A stretch of DNA of 64,000 nt. Origin: Nocardioides euryhalodurans. GTDB lineage: Bacteria > Actinomycetota > Actinomycetes > Propionibacteriales > Nocardioidaceae. Below are positions 41,700-51,180 of the stretch, one piece after another. The stretch covers positions 3,846,501 to 3,910,500 of the forward strand of contig NZ_CP038267.1 in the NCBI RefSeq assembly GCF_004564375.1, in the 5' to 3' direction. The position numbers were made by a program, and so were the translations under genes. The number at the start of each line of letters is the position of its first letter. Position 1 is the first letter of the stretch. Under the pieces are notes generated by a model. That model was not told the origin of the DNA. It worked only from the letters and a program-made list of their open reading frames with translations, and did no database searches.

Positions 41700-42794
41700 G
41701 TGCGACGAGACGTGGTGGTCCTGGGCTCGACCGGCTCCATCGGGACCCAGGCCCTGGACCTCGTGCGCGCCAACCCCGACCGGTTCCGGGTGGTCGGCCT
41801 GACGGCCGGCGGCTCGCAGCAGGACCTGTTCGACCGGCAGGTGGCCGAGCTCGCGCCGGCGTACGCCGGTCTCGGCGAGTCCGCCAGCGTCGAGGCGGCG
41901 GCGATGGACTGCGACGTCGTCCTCAACGGCATCACCGGGGCGGTCGGACTGCGTCCGACGCTGGCGGCGCTCGACGCCGGCAACACGCTGGCGCTCGCCA
42001 ACAAGGAGAGCCTGATCATCGGTGGTCCGGTCGTCCTGGACCGGGCTGCGCCCGGCCAGATCGTCCCGGTCGACAGCGAGCACTCGGCGCTCGCCCAGTG
42101 CCTGCGCGGCGGCACCCCGGAGGAGGTACGCCGGCTCGTGCTCACCGCGAGCGGCGGGCCGTTCCGCGGCCGCACCCGCGACCAGCTCGCCGAGGTGACC
42201 GTCGACGAGGCGCTGGCCCACCCCACCTGGGACATGGGGCCGGTCGTCACCATCAACTCCGCGACCCTCGTCAACAAGGGCCTCGAGGTCATCGAGGCCC
42301 ACCTGCTCTTCGGGATCCCCTTCGACCGGATCGAGGTCGTGGTCCACCCCACCAGCGTCGTCCACTCGATGGTGGAGTTCGTCGACGGCTCGACGCTGGT
42401 GCAGGCGAGCCCGCCGACCATGCTGATCCCGATCGCCCTGGGCCTGGCCTGGCCCGACCGCGTGCCCGACGCCGCCCCGCCGGTCGACTGGACCCGGCAG
42501 GAGACCTGGGAGTTCCACCCGCTCGACGACGACGCGTTCCCGGCCGTCGCCCTGGCCCGCGACGCCGGCTCCACCGGGAGCACCGCGCCGGCCGTCTACA
42601 ACGCCGCGAACGAGGCGTGCGTGGACGCCTTCCGGCGCGGCCGGCTGCCGTTCGTGGAGATCGTCCCCACAGTTGCCGCGGTGCTGGCCGCCCACGACGT
42701 ACCCTCGGAGGAGCAGCTCACCGTCGACGACGTCCTCGCCGCCGACGCGTGGGCCCGCGCCGCTGCCCAGTCCCGCATCGAAGGAACCGCATGA
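41700..42794 (+). CDS. dxr: 1-deoxy-D-xylulose-5-phosphate reductoisomerase
   Basis: A 364-residue enzyme of the MEP isoprenoid pathway that turns DXP into MEP using NADPH. Motifs are VVLGSTGSIGTQALDLVR, ALANKESLIIGG, PVDSEHSALAQCL with the metal-binding Asp and Glu, and SGGPFRG. The C-terminal helical domain is complete (YNAANEACVDAF). The GTG at 41700 lies without a clear ribosome site. rseP overlaps its stop. dxr, rseP, ispG and the GNAT gene follow the mycobacterial order. Confidence 0.95.
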   Translation: MRRDVVVLGSTGSIGTQALDLVRANPDRFRVVGLTAGGSQQDLFDRQVAELAPAYAGLGESASVEAAAMDCDVVLNGITGAVGLRPTLAALDAGNTLALANKESLIIGGPVVLDRAAPGQIVPVDSEHSALAQCLRGGTPEEVRRLVLTASGGPFRGRTRDQLAEVTVDEALAHPTWDMGPVVTINSATLVNKGLEVIEAHLLFGIPFDRIEVVVHPTSVVHSMVEFVDGSTLVQASPPTMLIPIALGLAWPDRVPDAAPPVDWTRQETWEFHPLDDDAFPAVALARDAGSTGSTAPAVYNAANEACVDAFRRGRLPFVEIVPTVAAVLAAHDVPSEEQLTVDDVLAADAWARAAAQSRIEGTA

Positions 42795-44158
42795 CCGCCC
42801 TCTACTACCTGCTCGGCGTGGTGATCTTCGTGGTCGCCATCCTGGCGTCGATCGGGCTGCACGAGTTCGGCCACATGATCCCCGCCAAGAAGTTCGGCGG
42901 GAAGGTCACCCAGTGGTTCGTCGGCTTCGGCCCGACGGTGTGGAGCAAGCAGGTCGGGGAGACCGAGTACGGCATCAAGGCGATCCCGCTCGGCGGCTAC
43001 GTCAAGATCGTCGGCATGCTCCCGCCCGGAGGTGAGGAGCTCGACGAGGACCGCGCCCACCCGGTCTACGACGAGGACGGCAACCGGGTCGTCCGGATCC
43101 GCAAGTCCAACACCGGCCTCTTCACCCAGCTGATCTCCGACGCCCGCGCCGCGGAGTGGGAGCACGTCAAGGCCGGCGACGAGGACCGGCTGTTCTACAA
43201 GATGGCCTGGTGGAAGAAGGTCATCGTGATGGCCGGCGGGCCGACGGTGAACCTGCTCATCGCCTTCGCGATCTTCGCCCCGATCTTCGCGTTCTACGGC
43301 AACGCCGGTGACGTCCGGATCACGCCGGAGGTCGGCGAGGTCTCCCGGTGCATCGTCCCCGTGGCCGAGGACGGCCGCGAGTGCACCGCCCGCGAGCTCC
43401 GCGAGGACCCCACCCCCGCGGTGGAGGCCGGCCTGCAGGAGGGCGACCGGTTCGTCTCGTGGAACGGCACCGAGATCACCGGCTGGGAGCAGCTGCAGAG
43501 CGTGATCCGGGCCAACGCGGACGGCGAGGCCGAGATCGTCGTGGAGCGCGACGGCGAGCTGGTGACGCTCGAGGCCGACACCACCGTGCAGCTGCGTCCG
43601 ACGAGCGCCACCGACGCCACCCTGACGCAGGTCGGCTTCCTGGGGATCGTGCCCGCGGCCGAGCTCGCGACCGGCGGGCCGATCTACACCCTCGACCAGA
43701 TGGGCGACATGACCGTCCAGACGGTGCAGGCCCTCGGCACGCTGCCGCTGAAGGTCTGGGACGTCGCACAGGCGATCGCCGGCGTCGAGGAGCGCGACCC
43801 CAACGGCCCCGTCAGCATCGTCGGGGGCGGCCGGATCGCCGGCGAGACCGCGGCCAGTGACCGGTTCCCGCTGCTGGAGAAGACGATCAGCCTGCTGATG
43901 CTGATCGCGGCCTTCAACTTCTTCATCGGGATGTTCAACTTCGTCCCGCTGCTGCCGCTCGACGGCGGCCACATCGCCGGTGCGCTCTACGAGGCCGTAC
44001 GCCGGGGCGTGGCCCGGGTCACCGGTCGCCCGGACCCGGGCTACGTCGACGTGGCCAAGCTGTTGCCCGTCGCGTACGTGATGGCCTCGGTGCTGCTCGT
44101 CCTGGGCCTGGTGCTGATCGTCGGCGACATCGTCGCCCCGATCGACCTCGAGCTCTGA
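42791..44158 (+). CDS. rseP: RIP metalloprotease RseP/Rip1-like (site-2 protease, M50)
   Basis: A 455-residue intramembrane zinc protease. The first helix carries HEFGH (about 22-26) and the last part carries the LDGGH motif in NFVPLLPLDGGH. A PDZ domain lies between (about 200-290, DPTPAVEAGLQEGDRFVSWNGTEI). Four membrane segments are visible. It cuts anti-sigma factors and other small membrane proteins in their membrane helices. Its ATG overlaps the dxr stop (ATGA). An extra charged loop follows the first helix pair (DEDRAHPVYDEDGNRV), as in actinobacterial members. Confidence 0.94.
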   Translation: MTALYYLLGVVIFVVAILASIGLHEFGHMIPAKKFGGKVTQWFVGFGPTVWSKQVGETEYGIKAIPLGGYVKIVGMLPPGGEELDEDRAHPVYDEDGNRVVRIRKSNTGLFTQLISDARAAEWEHVKAGDEDRLFYKMAWWKKVIVMAGGPTVNLLIAFAIFAPIFAFYGNAGDVRITPEVGEVSRCIVPVAEDGRECTARELREDPTPAVEAGLQEGDRFVSWNGTEITGWEQLQSVIRANADGEAEIVVERDGELVTLEADTTVQLRPTSATDATLTQVGFLGIVPAAELATGGPIYTLDQMGDMTVQTVQALGTLPLKVWDVAQAIAGVEERDPNGPVSIVGGGRIAGETAASDRFPLLEKTISLLMLIAAFNFFIGMFNFVPLLPLDGGHIAGALYEAVRRGVARVTGRPDPGYVDVAKLLPVAYVMASVLLVLGLVLIVGDIVAPIDLEL

Positions 44159-44187
44159 TCGGTTCGGGGCCGCCGGCCCCCGGCCAG

Positions 44188-44193
44188 TAGCCT
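44188..44193 (+). promoter_or_regulatory. Candidate -10 box for a leaderless ispG transcript
   Basis: TAGCCT is seven bases before the ATG at 44201, with no ribosome site. A 6-base GC hairpin (44166-44180) just upstream could end the rseP transcript. Confidence 0.45.
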
Positions 44194-44200
44194 TGGCGTC

Positions 44201-45352
44201 ATGACCGAGATCAACCTGGGCATGCCCGAGGCCCCTCCGCCCGTGCTCGCCCCCCGTCGCCCCACCCGCCAGATCAAGGTCGGCAAGGTCGGGGTCGGCA
44301 GCGACCACCCGGTCTCGGTCCAGTCGATGACCACGACGCTCACCTCCGACGTCAACGCCACGCTCCAGCAGATCGCCGAGCTGACGGCGTCGGGCTGCGA
44401 CATCGTCCGCGTCGCCTGCCCCAGCCAGGACGACGCCGAGGCGCTCCCGGCGATCGCGCAGAAGAGCCAGATCCCGGTCATCGCCGACATCCACTTCCAG
44501 CCGAAGTACGTCTACGCCGCGATCGACGCCGGCTGCGCCGCGGTCCGGGTCAACCCCGGCAACATCCGCAAGTTCGACGACCAGGTCAAGGAGATCGCGG
44601 CCGCTGCCAAGGACCGCGGCACCTCGATCCGGATCGGCGTCAACGCCGGCAGCCTCGACAAGCGACTGATGGAGAAGTACGGCAAGGCCACCCCCGAGGC
44701 GCTCGTCGAGAGCGCCGTCTGGGAGGCGAGCCTGTTCGAGGAGCACGACTTCCACGACTTCAAGATCTCGGTGAAGCACAACGACCCCGTGGTGATGGTG
44801 CGGGCGTACGAGATGCTCGCCGAGCGCGGCGACTGGCCGCTCCACCTCGGCGTCACCGAGGCCGGACCGGCCTTCCAGGGCACCATCAAGTCCGCGGTCG
44901 CCTTCGGCCACCTGCTCAGCCAGGGGATCGGCGACACGATCCGGGTCAGCCTCTCCGCGCCGCCGGTCGAGGAGGTCAAGGTCGGGATCCAGATCCTCGA
45001 GAGCCTCAACCTCAAGCCGCGCCGGCTCGAGATCGTCTCCTGCCCCTCGTGCGGGCGGGCCCAGGTCGACGTCTACAAGCTCGCCGACGAGGTCACCGCC
45101 GGCCTCGACGGCCTCGAGGTGCCGCTGCGCGTCGCCGTGATGGGCTGCGTCGTCAACGGCCCGGGCGAGGCCCGCGAGGCCGACCTCGGCGTCGCCTCGG
45201 GCAACGGCAAGGGCCAGATCTTCGTCAAGGGCGAGGTCATCAAGACCGTGCCCGAGTCCAAGATCGTGGAGACGCTGATCGAGGAGGCGATGCGGATCGC
45301 CGAGGACATGGAGGCCGTCGAGGGCTCGCAGGCGAGCGTCTCGGTCTCCTGA
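44201..45352 (+). CDS. ispG: 4-hydroxy-3-methylbut-2-en-1-yl diphosphate synthase
   Basis: A 383-residue iron-sulfur enzyme of the MEP pathway (converts MEcPP to HMBPP). The TIM-barrel part has SVQSMTTTLTSDVNATLQQI, IADIHFQPKYVY and RVNPGNI. The C-terminal cluster Cys residues are in SCPSCGRAQVDVY and VMGCVVNGPGEA. Length is normal for the bacterial short form. It lies after dxr and rseP, so two MEP pathway genes are grouped. Confidence 0.96.
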   Translation: MTEINLGMPEAPPPVLAPRRPTRQIKVGKVGVGSDHPVSVQSMTTTLTSDVNATLQQIAELTASGCDIVRVACPSQDDAEALPAIAQKSQIPVIADIHFQPKYVYAAIDAGCAAVRVNPGNIRKFDDQVKEIAAAAKDRGTSIRIGVNAGSLDKRLMEKYGKATPEALVESAVWEASLFEEHDFHDFKISVKHNDPVVMVRAYEMLAERGDWPLHLGVTEAGPAFQGTIKSAVAFGHLLSQGIGDTIRVSLSAPPVEEVKVGIQILESLNLKPRRLEIVSCPSCGRAQVDVYKLADEVTAGLDGLEVPLRVAVMGCVVNGPGEAREADLGVASGNGKGQIFVKGEVIKTVPESKIVETLIEEAMRIAEDMEAVEGSQASVSVS

Positions 45353-45497
45353 CAGGTCCTCGCGCCGGTCGGTCAGGTGCGGCGTACGCCGCCGCCTCGC
45401 CCGGCGAGGTTCGCGAGCGGGTCTCGGGGTTGGTCACGGATGCCTACGGCACGAACCCCGGGCTTCCCCGGCCGGCCGGGGAGAGCGCGACGGGCCC

Positions 45498-47669
45498 TCA
45501 CCCCACCGCCACCACGTGCAGCAACAGCGCCTGCTCGGGATCCAGGCTCGGCGGCTGCAGCCCGGCGGCGGCGAGGGCCGAGCCGCTCATCACCGTCTCG
45601 GGCGTGTCGGACCCCGCCCACCAGGCGGGCGGGACCAGCCCGGAGGGGGGCGTCCCGACCAGCAGCGGCCGCACCCGGTAGGTCCGCGCCGGGTCGAGGC
45701 CGCGCAGGCGTACCCGGGGTGCCGGCATCGTCGGCGTCCACGAGAGGGTGGCCAGCGCGAAGAGGGCCTCGTCGCGTGCCGCGTCGACCACGCCGTGCAC
45801 CCACAGCCCCTCGACGGGGTCCGGTCCGCGCACGACGTCGCCGCCGAGCAGCAGGCCACGGTGCTGCCGGTACGCCGCGATCCACGCCGCCAGCTCGTCG
45901 AGCTCGGCCTGCGAGGCGGTGGTGAGGTCCCACTCCACCCCGAGGTGCCCGAACAGGGCGGTGGCCGCCCGGAACGACAGGTCGTGACGTCGCCCGGTCG
46001 TGTGGGACCGGGGGCTGGCGATGTGGGAGCCCATCATCTCGGGAGGCAGCAGCTGGCCGGTCCAGCGCAGCATCCGTTGCCGCTCCAGCGGGTCGATGCA
46101 GTCCGAGACCCACACCCGGTCGGTGTGCTCGAGGATGCCGAGGTCGACCCGCGCACCCCCGGAGGAGCACGACTCGATCTCGAGGTCGGGGTGGCGCTCC
46201 CGGATCGTGTCGAGCATCCGGTAGAGCGCCAGCGTCTGCCCGCGGACCGCGGGCCGGCCGCCGTCGAGCTGGTTGCCGGCCTCGACGAGGTCGCGGTTGT
46301 GGTCCCACTTGAGGTACGCGACGTCGTACTCGTCGAGCACGGCGAGCAGCTTGCCGAGCACGTGGTCGTAGGCCTCGGGGATCGCGAGGTCCAGCACCTG
46401 CTGGAAGCGTGACTCGACCGGCCACTCCGCCCGCGCGGCCATGATCCACTCGGGGTGCGCGCGGGCGAGCTCGGAGTCCGGGTTGACCATCTCGGGCTCG
46501 ACCCAGAGCCCGAACTCCATGCCGTGCCCCCGCACCGCGTCGACGAGGGGGTGCAGACCGTCGGGCCACACGTCGGGGGAGACGTCCCAGTCGCCCAGCC
46601 CGCTGTGGTCGTCGCGCCGGCTCCCGAACCAGCCGTCGTCGAGCACGAAGCGCTCGATGCCGACCTCCGCGGCCCGCTCGGCCAGCGGCAGCAGCCGCGC
46701 GAGGTCGTGGTCGAAGTAGACCGCCTCCCACACGTTCAGCGTGACCGGCCGCGTGCTGTCGGGGTGCCGGTCGCGGCTGCGCAGGTGGCGGTGGAACCGG
46801 CGGGCGACGGCGTCCAGGCCCACGCCGTACGACCCGAAGAGCCAGGGGGAGCGGTAGGAGTCGCCCTGCTCGAGGACCACCTCGCCCGGCAGCAGCAGCT
46901 CCCCGCCGCCGAGCACCTGGTCGCCGGTGAAGAGCCGCTCGGCGTAGTGGGTGTGGTTGCCGCTCCACGCCGTGTGGACCGCCCAGGCCTCGCCCCGCTC
47001 GAAGTCGGTGCCGGGCTCGTGGGCGTGCAGCAGCGTGGCGGCGTCGGCGCCGGTGCGGCCGCGGCGTCCCTCCCGCAGGTGGGTGCCGGTCGTGAAGGCG
47101 CGCGACTGCGCCAGCCGCTCCATGCCCCACCGGCCCGCCATGTCGAGCAGCTCGGTCGCCTGGGACGGCACCGGCAGCGCCAGCACCACGTCCTCCAGCC
47201 CGTACGTCGGCCCGTGGTTGGTCACCTCTGCCCGGGCGCGGAGCAGCCCGGTCGGGAGCAGCTCGAGCTCGAGGACGACGGCGAGCGCGGCCTCGGCGTC
47301 CTCGGCCTCCACCCGGAGCGTCGCCGGTCCGCTGTCGACGTGGTCGCTGGTCACCGGGTCGCCGTCGAGGGTCAGCGCGCCGACGGTGAGCCTCGTCGAC
47401 CACCCACGACCGCCCCGGGAGCCCCGGAGCCCGGGCCGGCCGGTCCAGCCGGTGTGCTGCTCCGGCAGGAGCGAGACCCGCCACGGCACGTCGACGGTGT
47501 TGGGACCGACGTGGCCGAGCGAGGTGTCGACGAGCGCGCGGGTGCTCGCCGCGGTCATCCCGGCGAGCTCGGCCCCCCAGTGGACGACCACGGGGAGGCG
47601 TCCGCCGGCGACGTCGAGCACCACCGAGCAGCCGGCGGCGTGCAGGTGGACGGTGCAGTCCTGGACCAT
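45498..47669 (-). CDS. Alpha-galactosidase, glycoside hydrolase family 36
   Basis: A 723-residue protein without signal peptide. An N-terminal beta-sandwich (about 1-300) precedes the catalytic barrel. The nucleophile Asp is in YLKWDHNRDL (about 456), and the acid/base Asp is in VWVSDCIDPLERQRM (about 521). The start of the barrel, FVLDDGWFGSRRDDHSGLGDW, is typical for GH36, which releases alpha-galactose from raffinose-type sugars and galactosides. It stands alone on the minus strand between ispG and the GNAT gene, with no sugar transporter next to it, so it is probably an accessory gene. Confidence 0.93.
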   Translation of the reverse strand: MVQDCTVHLHAAGCSVVLDVAGGRLPVVVHWGAELAGMTAASTRALVDTSLGHVGPNTVDVPWRVSLLPEQHTGWTGRPGLRGSRGGRGWSTRLTVGALTLDGDPVTSDHVDSGPATLRVEAEDAEAALAVVLELELLPTGLLRARAEVTNHGPTYGLEDVVLALPVPSQATELLDMAGRWGMERLAQSRAFTTGTHLREGRRGRTGADAATLLHAHEPGTDFERGEAWAVHTAWSGNHTHYAERLFTGDQVLGGGELLLPGEVVLEQGDSYRSPWLFGSYGVGLDAVARRFHRHLRSRDRHPDSTRPVTLNVWEAVYFDHDLARLLPLAERAAEVGIERFVLDDGWFGSRRDDHSGLGDWDVSPDVWPDGLHPLVDAVRGHGMEFGLWVEPEMVNPDSELARAHPEWIMAARAEWPVESRFQQVLDLAIPEAYDHVLGKLLAVLDEYDVAYLKWDHNRDLVEAGNQLDGGRPAVRGQTLALYRMLDTIRERHPDLEIESCSSGGARVDLGILEHTDRVWVSDCIDPLERQRMLRWTGQLLPPEMMGSHIASPRSHTTGRRHDLSFRAATALFGHLGVEWDLTTASQAELDELAAWIAAYRQHRGLLLGGDVVRGPDPVEGLWVHGVVDAARDEALFALATLSWTPTMPAPRVRLRGLDPARTYRVRPLLVGTPPSGLVPPAWWAGSDTPETVMSGSALAAAGLQPPSLDPEQALLLHVVAVG

Positions 47670-47740
47670 GGCGGCGAGCCTAGTGATCCGTCGGTCGGTC
47701 GGGCTGCCACGCGTCCCTGTCTCCGGACGGCCGGGCCCCG

Positions 47741-47746
47741 TAGGCT
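47741..47746 (+). promoter_or_regulatory. Candidate -10 box for a leaderless GNAT transcript
   Basis: TAGGCT is followed by six bases and the GTG at 47753. No ribosome site is present. Confidence 0.45.
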
Positions 47747-47752
47747 CCGGCT

Positions 47753-48598
47753 GTGCTCACGACCCGTCACGGCGTTCGCGTCCTGGGCGCGTCCGACCTC
47801 GACGCGTTCCAGCGGCTCGCGTCGGTCGACCCGGTCGTGAACGTCTTCGCCTCCTACCGCGCCCGCACCACCAACCTGGAGCCGCGCTGGCTCGGGGGAG
47901 AGGTCTGGGGACGCTTCGTCGACGGGGAGCTCTGCGCCGCCTGCCACGTGGGCGCCAACCTCGTCCCCGTCCAGGCGAGCCCCGACGACGCCAGGGTGTT
48001 CGCGGAGCGTGCGCTCGCCCGCGGGCGCACGGTCACCACGATCGTCGGCCCTCAGGACGCCGTCCGCCCGCTGTGGGAGACGGTGGCCGAGTCGTGGGGG
48101 CCGGCGCGCGAGCAGCGGTGGGACCAGCCCCACCTCGAGATCGGGCACGCGCCGCAGGTCGCGCCCGACCCCCTCGTGCGGCGGACCACCCTGGCCGACC
48201 TCGACGTGCTCTACCCGGCCTGCGTCGCCATGTACACCGAGGAGGTCGGGGTCTCGCCCGAGGCCGGGGGCGGCGCCGACCTCTACCGCACCCGCGTCCA
48301 CCAGCTCGTCTCGCGGGGCTGGTCCTTCGCCCGGGTCGAGGACGGCGAGGTCGTGTTCAAGGCCGAGGTCGCCTCCGTCACGCCGTACGCCGCCCAGGTG
48401 CAGGGCGTCTGGGTGTCGCCCTCGCGCCGCGGTGAGGGGCTGGGCGCCGCCGGGATGGCTGCGGTGGTGGAGGCCGTCCGCAGCGACGTGGCCCCGGTGG
48501 TCTCGCTCTACGTGAACGACTTCAACCACGCCGCCCGGCGGGTCTACGAGCGGGTGGGTTTCGCGCGCACGGCCACCTTCGCGACCATCATGTTCTGA
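47753..48598 (+). CDS. GNAT family N-acetyltransferase with DUF4081-like N-terminus
   Basis: A 281-residue protein. The first ~130 residues match the DUF4081 region found in the actinobacterial gene next to ispG (Rv2867c position). The C-terminal ~140 residues are a GNAT domain with the acetyl-CoA loop VWVSPSRRGEGLGAAGMAAVV and the late VSLYVNDFNHAARRVYERVGF. The acceptor is unknown. Conserved position after dxr-rseP-ispG suggests a housekeeping role. GTG at 47753 fits the leaderless box. Confidence 0.88.
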   Translation: MLTTRHGVRVLGASDLDAFQRLASVDPVVNVFASYRARTTNLEPRWLGGEVWGRFVDGELCAACHVGANLVPVQASPDDARVFAERALARGRTVTTIVGPQDAVRPLWETVAESWGPAREQRWDQPHLEIGHAPQVAPDPLVRRTTLADLDVLYPACVAMYTEEVGVSPEAGGGADLYRTRVHQLVSRGWSFARVEDGEVVFKAEVASVTPYAAQVQGVWVSPSRRGEGLGAAGMAAVVEAVRSDVAPVVSLYVNDFNHAARRVYERVGFARTATFATIMF

Positions 48599-48636
48599 GC
48601 CGAGGAACTGGTTCGCGGCGCCCGCCGGGCGACAAG

Positions 48637-48642
48637 TAGCCT
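48637..48642 (+). promoter_or_regulatory. Candidate -10 box for a leaderless proS transcript
   Basis: TAGCCT is followed by six bases and the ATG at 48649. The box is identical to that at 44188 before ispG. Confidence 0.45.
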
Positions 48643-48648
48643 GCGCGC

Positions 48649-50418
48649 ATGATCTTGCGGATGTCCAGCCTCTTCGTGCGCACGCTCCGGGACGACCCGA
48701 ACGACGCCGAGGTGCCGAGCCACCGGCTGCTCGTCCGGGCCGGCTACATCCGTCGGGCCGCGCCGGGCATCTACTCCTGGCTGCCGCTGGGACTGCGGGT
48801 CCTGCGCAACGTCGAGGGCATCATCCGCGAGGAGATGGACGCGATCGGGGCCCAGGAGCTCTCGTTCCCTGCGCTGCTCCCGCGCGAGCCCTACGAGGCC
48901 AGCAACCGCTGGACGACGTACGGCAACGGCATCTTCCGCCTCCAGGACCGCAAGGGCGGCGACTACCTGCTCGGGCCCACCCACGAGGAGATGTTCACCC
49001 TCGCGGTGAAGGACATGTACTCCTCCTACAAGGACCTGCCGGTCTGGCTCTACCAGATCCAGACGAAGTACCGCGACGAGGCGCGTCCCCGCGCCGGCGT
49101 GCTGCGCGGCCGCGAGTTCATCATGAAGGACTCCTACTCCTTCGACACCTCAGACGAGGGCCTCGACCGGTCGTACGCCGCCCACCGCGCGGCGTACATC
49201 AAGACCTTCGACCGGCTCGGCTTCGACTACGCCATCGTCAAGGCGACCAGCGGCGCGATGGGCGGCTCGAAGTCCGAGGAGTTCCTGGCCAAGGCCGAGG
49301 TCGGCGAGGACACCTACGTCCGCTGCACCCACTGCGACTACGCCGCGAACGTCGAGGCCGTCGCCGTCCGCGCGCCGGCGCCCGTGGCGTACGACGACGC
49401 GCCGGCCGCGCACGCCGAGCAGACGCCCGACACCCCGACCATCGAGACCCTGGTCGACCACCTCAACGAGAAGTTCCCGCGCGAGGACCGCCCCTGGGCG
49501 GCCGGCGACACGCTCAAGAACGTCCTCGTCGTCCTCAAGCATCCCGACGGCACCCGCGAGCCGCTCGCCATCGGGGTGCCCGGCGACCGCGAGGTGGACC
49601 CGAAGCGCCTCGAGGGCCAGCTCGAGCCGATCGAGGTCGAGTCGATGGACGAGACCGAGCTCGGCAAGCACGAGGCACTCGTCAAGGGCTACATCGGCCC
49701 CGAGGTGCTGGGGGAGGCGTCGGCGTCGAGGATCCGGTACGTCGTCGACCCCCGTGTCTCCGAGGGCACCCGCTGGGTGACCGGCGCCAACGTGTCCGGC
49801 AGCCACGTGCTCGACCTGGTCGTGGGTCGTGACTTCACGCCCGACGGCACCATCGAGGCGGCCGACGTGCGCGACGGCGACGCCTGCCCGAACTGCGCCG
49901 AGGGCACCCTCGAGTCCGCGCGCGGCATCGAGATGGGCCACATCTTCCAGCTCGGCCGCTGGTTCGCCGAGGCGCTCGACCTCAAGGTGCTCGACGAGAA
50001 CGGCAAGCTGGTCACGGTCACGATGGGCTCCTACGGCATCGGCGTCACCCGTGCGGTGGCCGCGATCGCTGAGGGCACCCACGACGAGCTCGGCCTGTGC
50101 TGGCCGCGCGAGATCACCCCCGCCGACGTCCACGTCGTGGCGGCCGGCAAGGACGGCGAGGTCTTCGACACCGCGGCCCGGATCGTCGAGCAGCTCTCGG
50201 CGCAGGGCCTCGACGTGCTCTACGACGACCGGACCGGCAAGGTGAGCCCCGGGGTGAAGTTCAAGGACGCGGAGCTCATCGGCGTCCCGACCATCCTCAC
50301 CGTGGGCCGCGGCCTCGCCGACGGCGTGGTCGAGGTCCGGGACCGGCGCACGGGGGAGCGGACCGACGTCCCGGTCGCCGACGCCGTCGACCACCTGGTG
50401 GGGGCCGTCCGTGGCTGA
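48649..50418 (+). CDS. proS: Prolyl-tRNA synthetase
   Basis: A 589-residue bacterial-type class II synthetase. Motif 1 includes YIRRAAPGIYSWLPLGLRV; motif 2 is YRDEARPRAGVLRGREFIMKD; motif 3 is GSYGIGVTRAVAAIAE. The editing domain that removes mischarged alanine sits between motifs 2 and 3 (about 220-400). The C-terminal anticodon-binding domain is present (VLYDDRTGKVSPGVKFKDAEL). All parts are intact. The HAD hydrolase gene starts eight bases before its stop. Confidence 0.97.
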   Translation: MILRMSSLFVRTLRDDPNDAEVPSHRLLVRAGYIRRAAPGIYSWLPLGLRVLRNVEGIIREEMDAIGAQELSFPALLPREPYEASNRWTTYGNGIFRLQDRKGGDYLLGPTHEEMFTLAVKDMYSSYKDLPVWLYQIQTKYRDEARPRAGVLRGREFIMKDSYSFDTSDEGLDRSYAAHRAAYIKTFDRLGFDYAIVKATSGAMGGSKSEEFLAKAEVGEDTYVRCTHCDYAANVEAVAVRAPAPVAYDDAPAAHAEQTPDTPTIETLVDHLNEKFPREDRPWAAGDTLKNVLVVLKHPDGTREPLAIGVPGDREVDPKRLEGQLEPIEVESMDETELGKHEALVKGYIGPEVLGEASASRIRYVVDPRVSEGTRWVTGANVSGSHVLDLVVGRDFTPDGTIEAADVRDGDACPNCAEGTLESARGIEMGHIFQLGRWFAEALDLKVLDENGKLVTVTMGSYGIGVTRAVAAIAEGTHDELGLCWPREITPADVHVVAAGKDGEVFDTAARIVEQLSAQGLDVLYDDRTGKVSPGVKFKDAELIGVPTILTVGRGLADGVVEVRDRRTGERTDVPVADAVDHLVGAVRG

Positions 50419-51130
50419 ACGCGGGCTCGAGGCCGTCGTCTTCGACTGGGGCGGCACCCTCACCCGCTGGCACGACGTCGACTTCCACGCCGAGTCCCTC
50501 GCGCTGGCGGACGCCGTGGCCCGCACGCCCACGCCCGACGACGACCACCACGCGTGGGCGGCGCGGCTCCACGCCGCGGGCGACGTGATCTGGGGGCGCA
50601 GCCGCGACCACCAGCAGAGCTCGACGATCGCCGACCTCTTCGACGAGGCCGGCCTCGAGCACGACCCCGAGCTGCTGCACGCCTACCACGACTTCTGGGA
50701 GCCCCACACCGCGACCGACCCCGAGGTCGGGCCGATGTGGCGCGAGCTCAAGGCGATGGGCCTGCGGGTCGGGGTGCTCTCCAACACCATCTGGCCGCGC
50801 GCCTGGCACGAGGAGTTCTTCCGCCGCGACGGCGTCCTCGACCTGGTGGACGGCGACGTCTACACGAGCGAGATCCCCTGGACCAAGCCCTCCCCGAAGG
50901 CGTTCGGAGCGGCGATGGCGGCGGTCGGCGTCAGCGATCCCGAGCGCTGCGTCTACGTCGGTGACCGGCTCTTCGACGACGTCTGGGGAGCCGGCAACGC
51001 CGGCATGCGCACCGTCCACGTCCCGCACTCGACGATCCCTGCCAACCAGGTCGGCCACACCGAGGGCGAACCCGACGCGGTCGCCCACAGACTCGCCGAG
51101 ATCCCGGGGATCGTCCGGCGCTGGGCCTGA
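50411..51130 (+). CDS. HAD family hydrolase
   Basis: A 239-residue haloacid-dehalogenase-fold protein. Motif I is VVFDWGGTLT, so the nucleophile Asp is present but the usual second Asp (D-x-D) is Gly. Motif II Ser/Asn is in VGVLSNTIW. Lys is in WTKPSPKAF, and motif IV is YVGDRLFDDVWGA. Loss of the second Asp argues against a classic phosphatase; the protein may be a dehalogenase-like or altered-specificity member. GTG at 50411 overlaps proS by eight bases, suggesting coexpression. Confidence 0.88.
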   Translation: MAERGLEAVVFDWGGTLTRWHDVDFHAESLALADAVARTPTPDDDHHAWAARLHAAGDVIWGRSRDHQQSSTIADLFDEAGLEHDPELLHAYHDFWEPHTATDPEVGPMWRELKAMGLRVGVLSNTIWPRAWHEEFFRRDGVLDLVDGDVYTSEIPWTKPSPKAFGAAMAAVGVSDPERCVYVGDRLFDDVWGAGNAGMRTVHVPHSTIPANQVGHTEGEPDAVAHRLAEIPGIVRRWA

Positions 51131-51165
51131 CCGACCGGACTCATCTCCACCCCTTGAGGGGGTCG

Positions 51166-51180
51166 CCAACCAATGGTTGG
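51166..51180 (+). promoter_or_regulatory. 15-base palindrome upstream of the secreted metalloprotease gene
   Basis: CCAACCAATGGTTGG is a perfect inverted repeat (7-base arms, 1-base centre), 85 bases before the ATG. It could be an operator for a dimeric repressor. No neighbour regulator gene is visible. Confidence 0.4.

Noticed and set aside
45466..45481. CCCCGGCCGGCCGGGG palindrome between ispG and the alpha-galactosidase gene
   Set aside because: A GC-only palindrome with no loop is easily formed by chance at this base composition, and no T-run follows; too weak to call a terminator.
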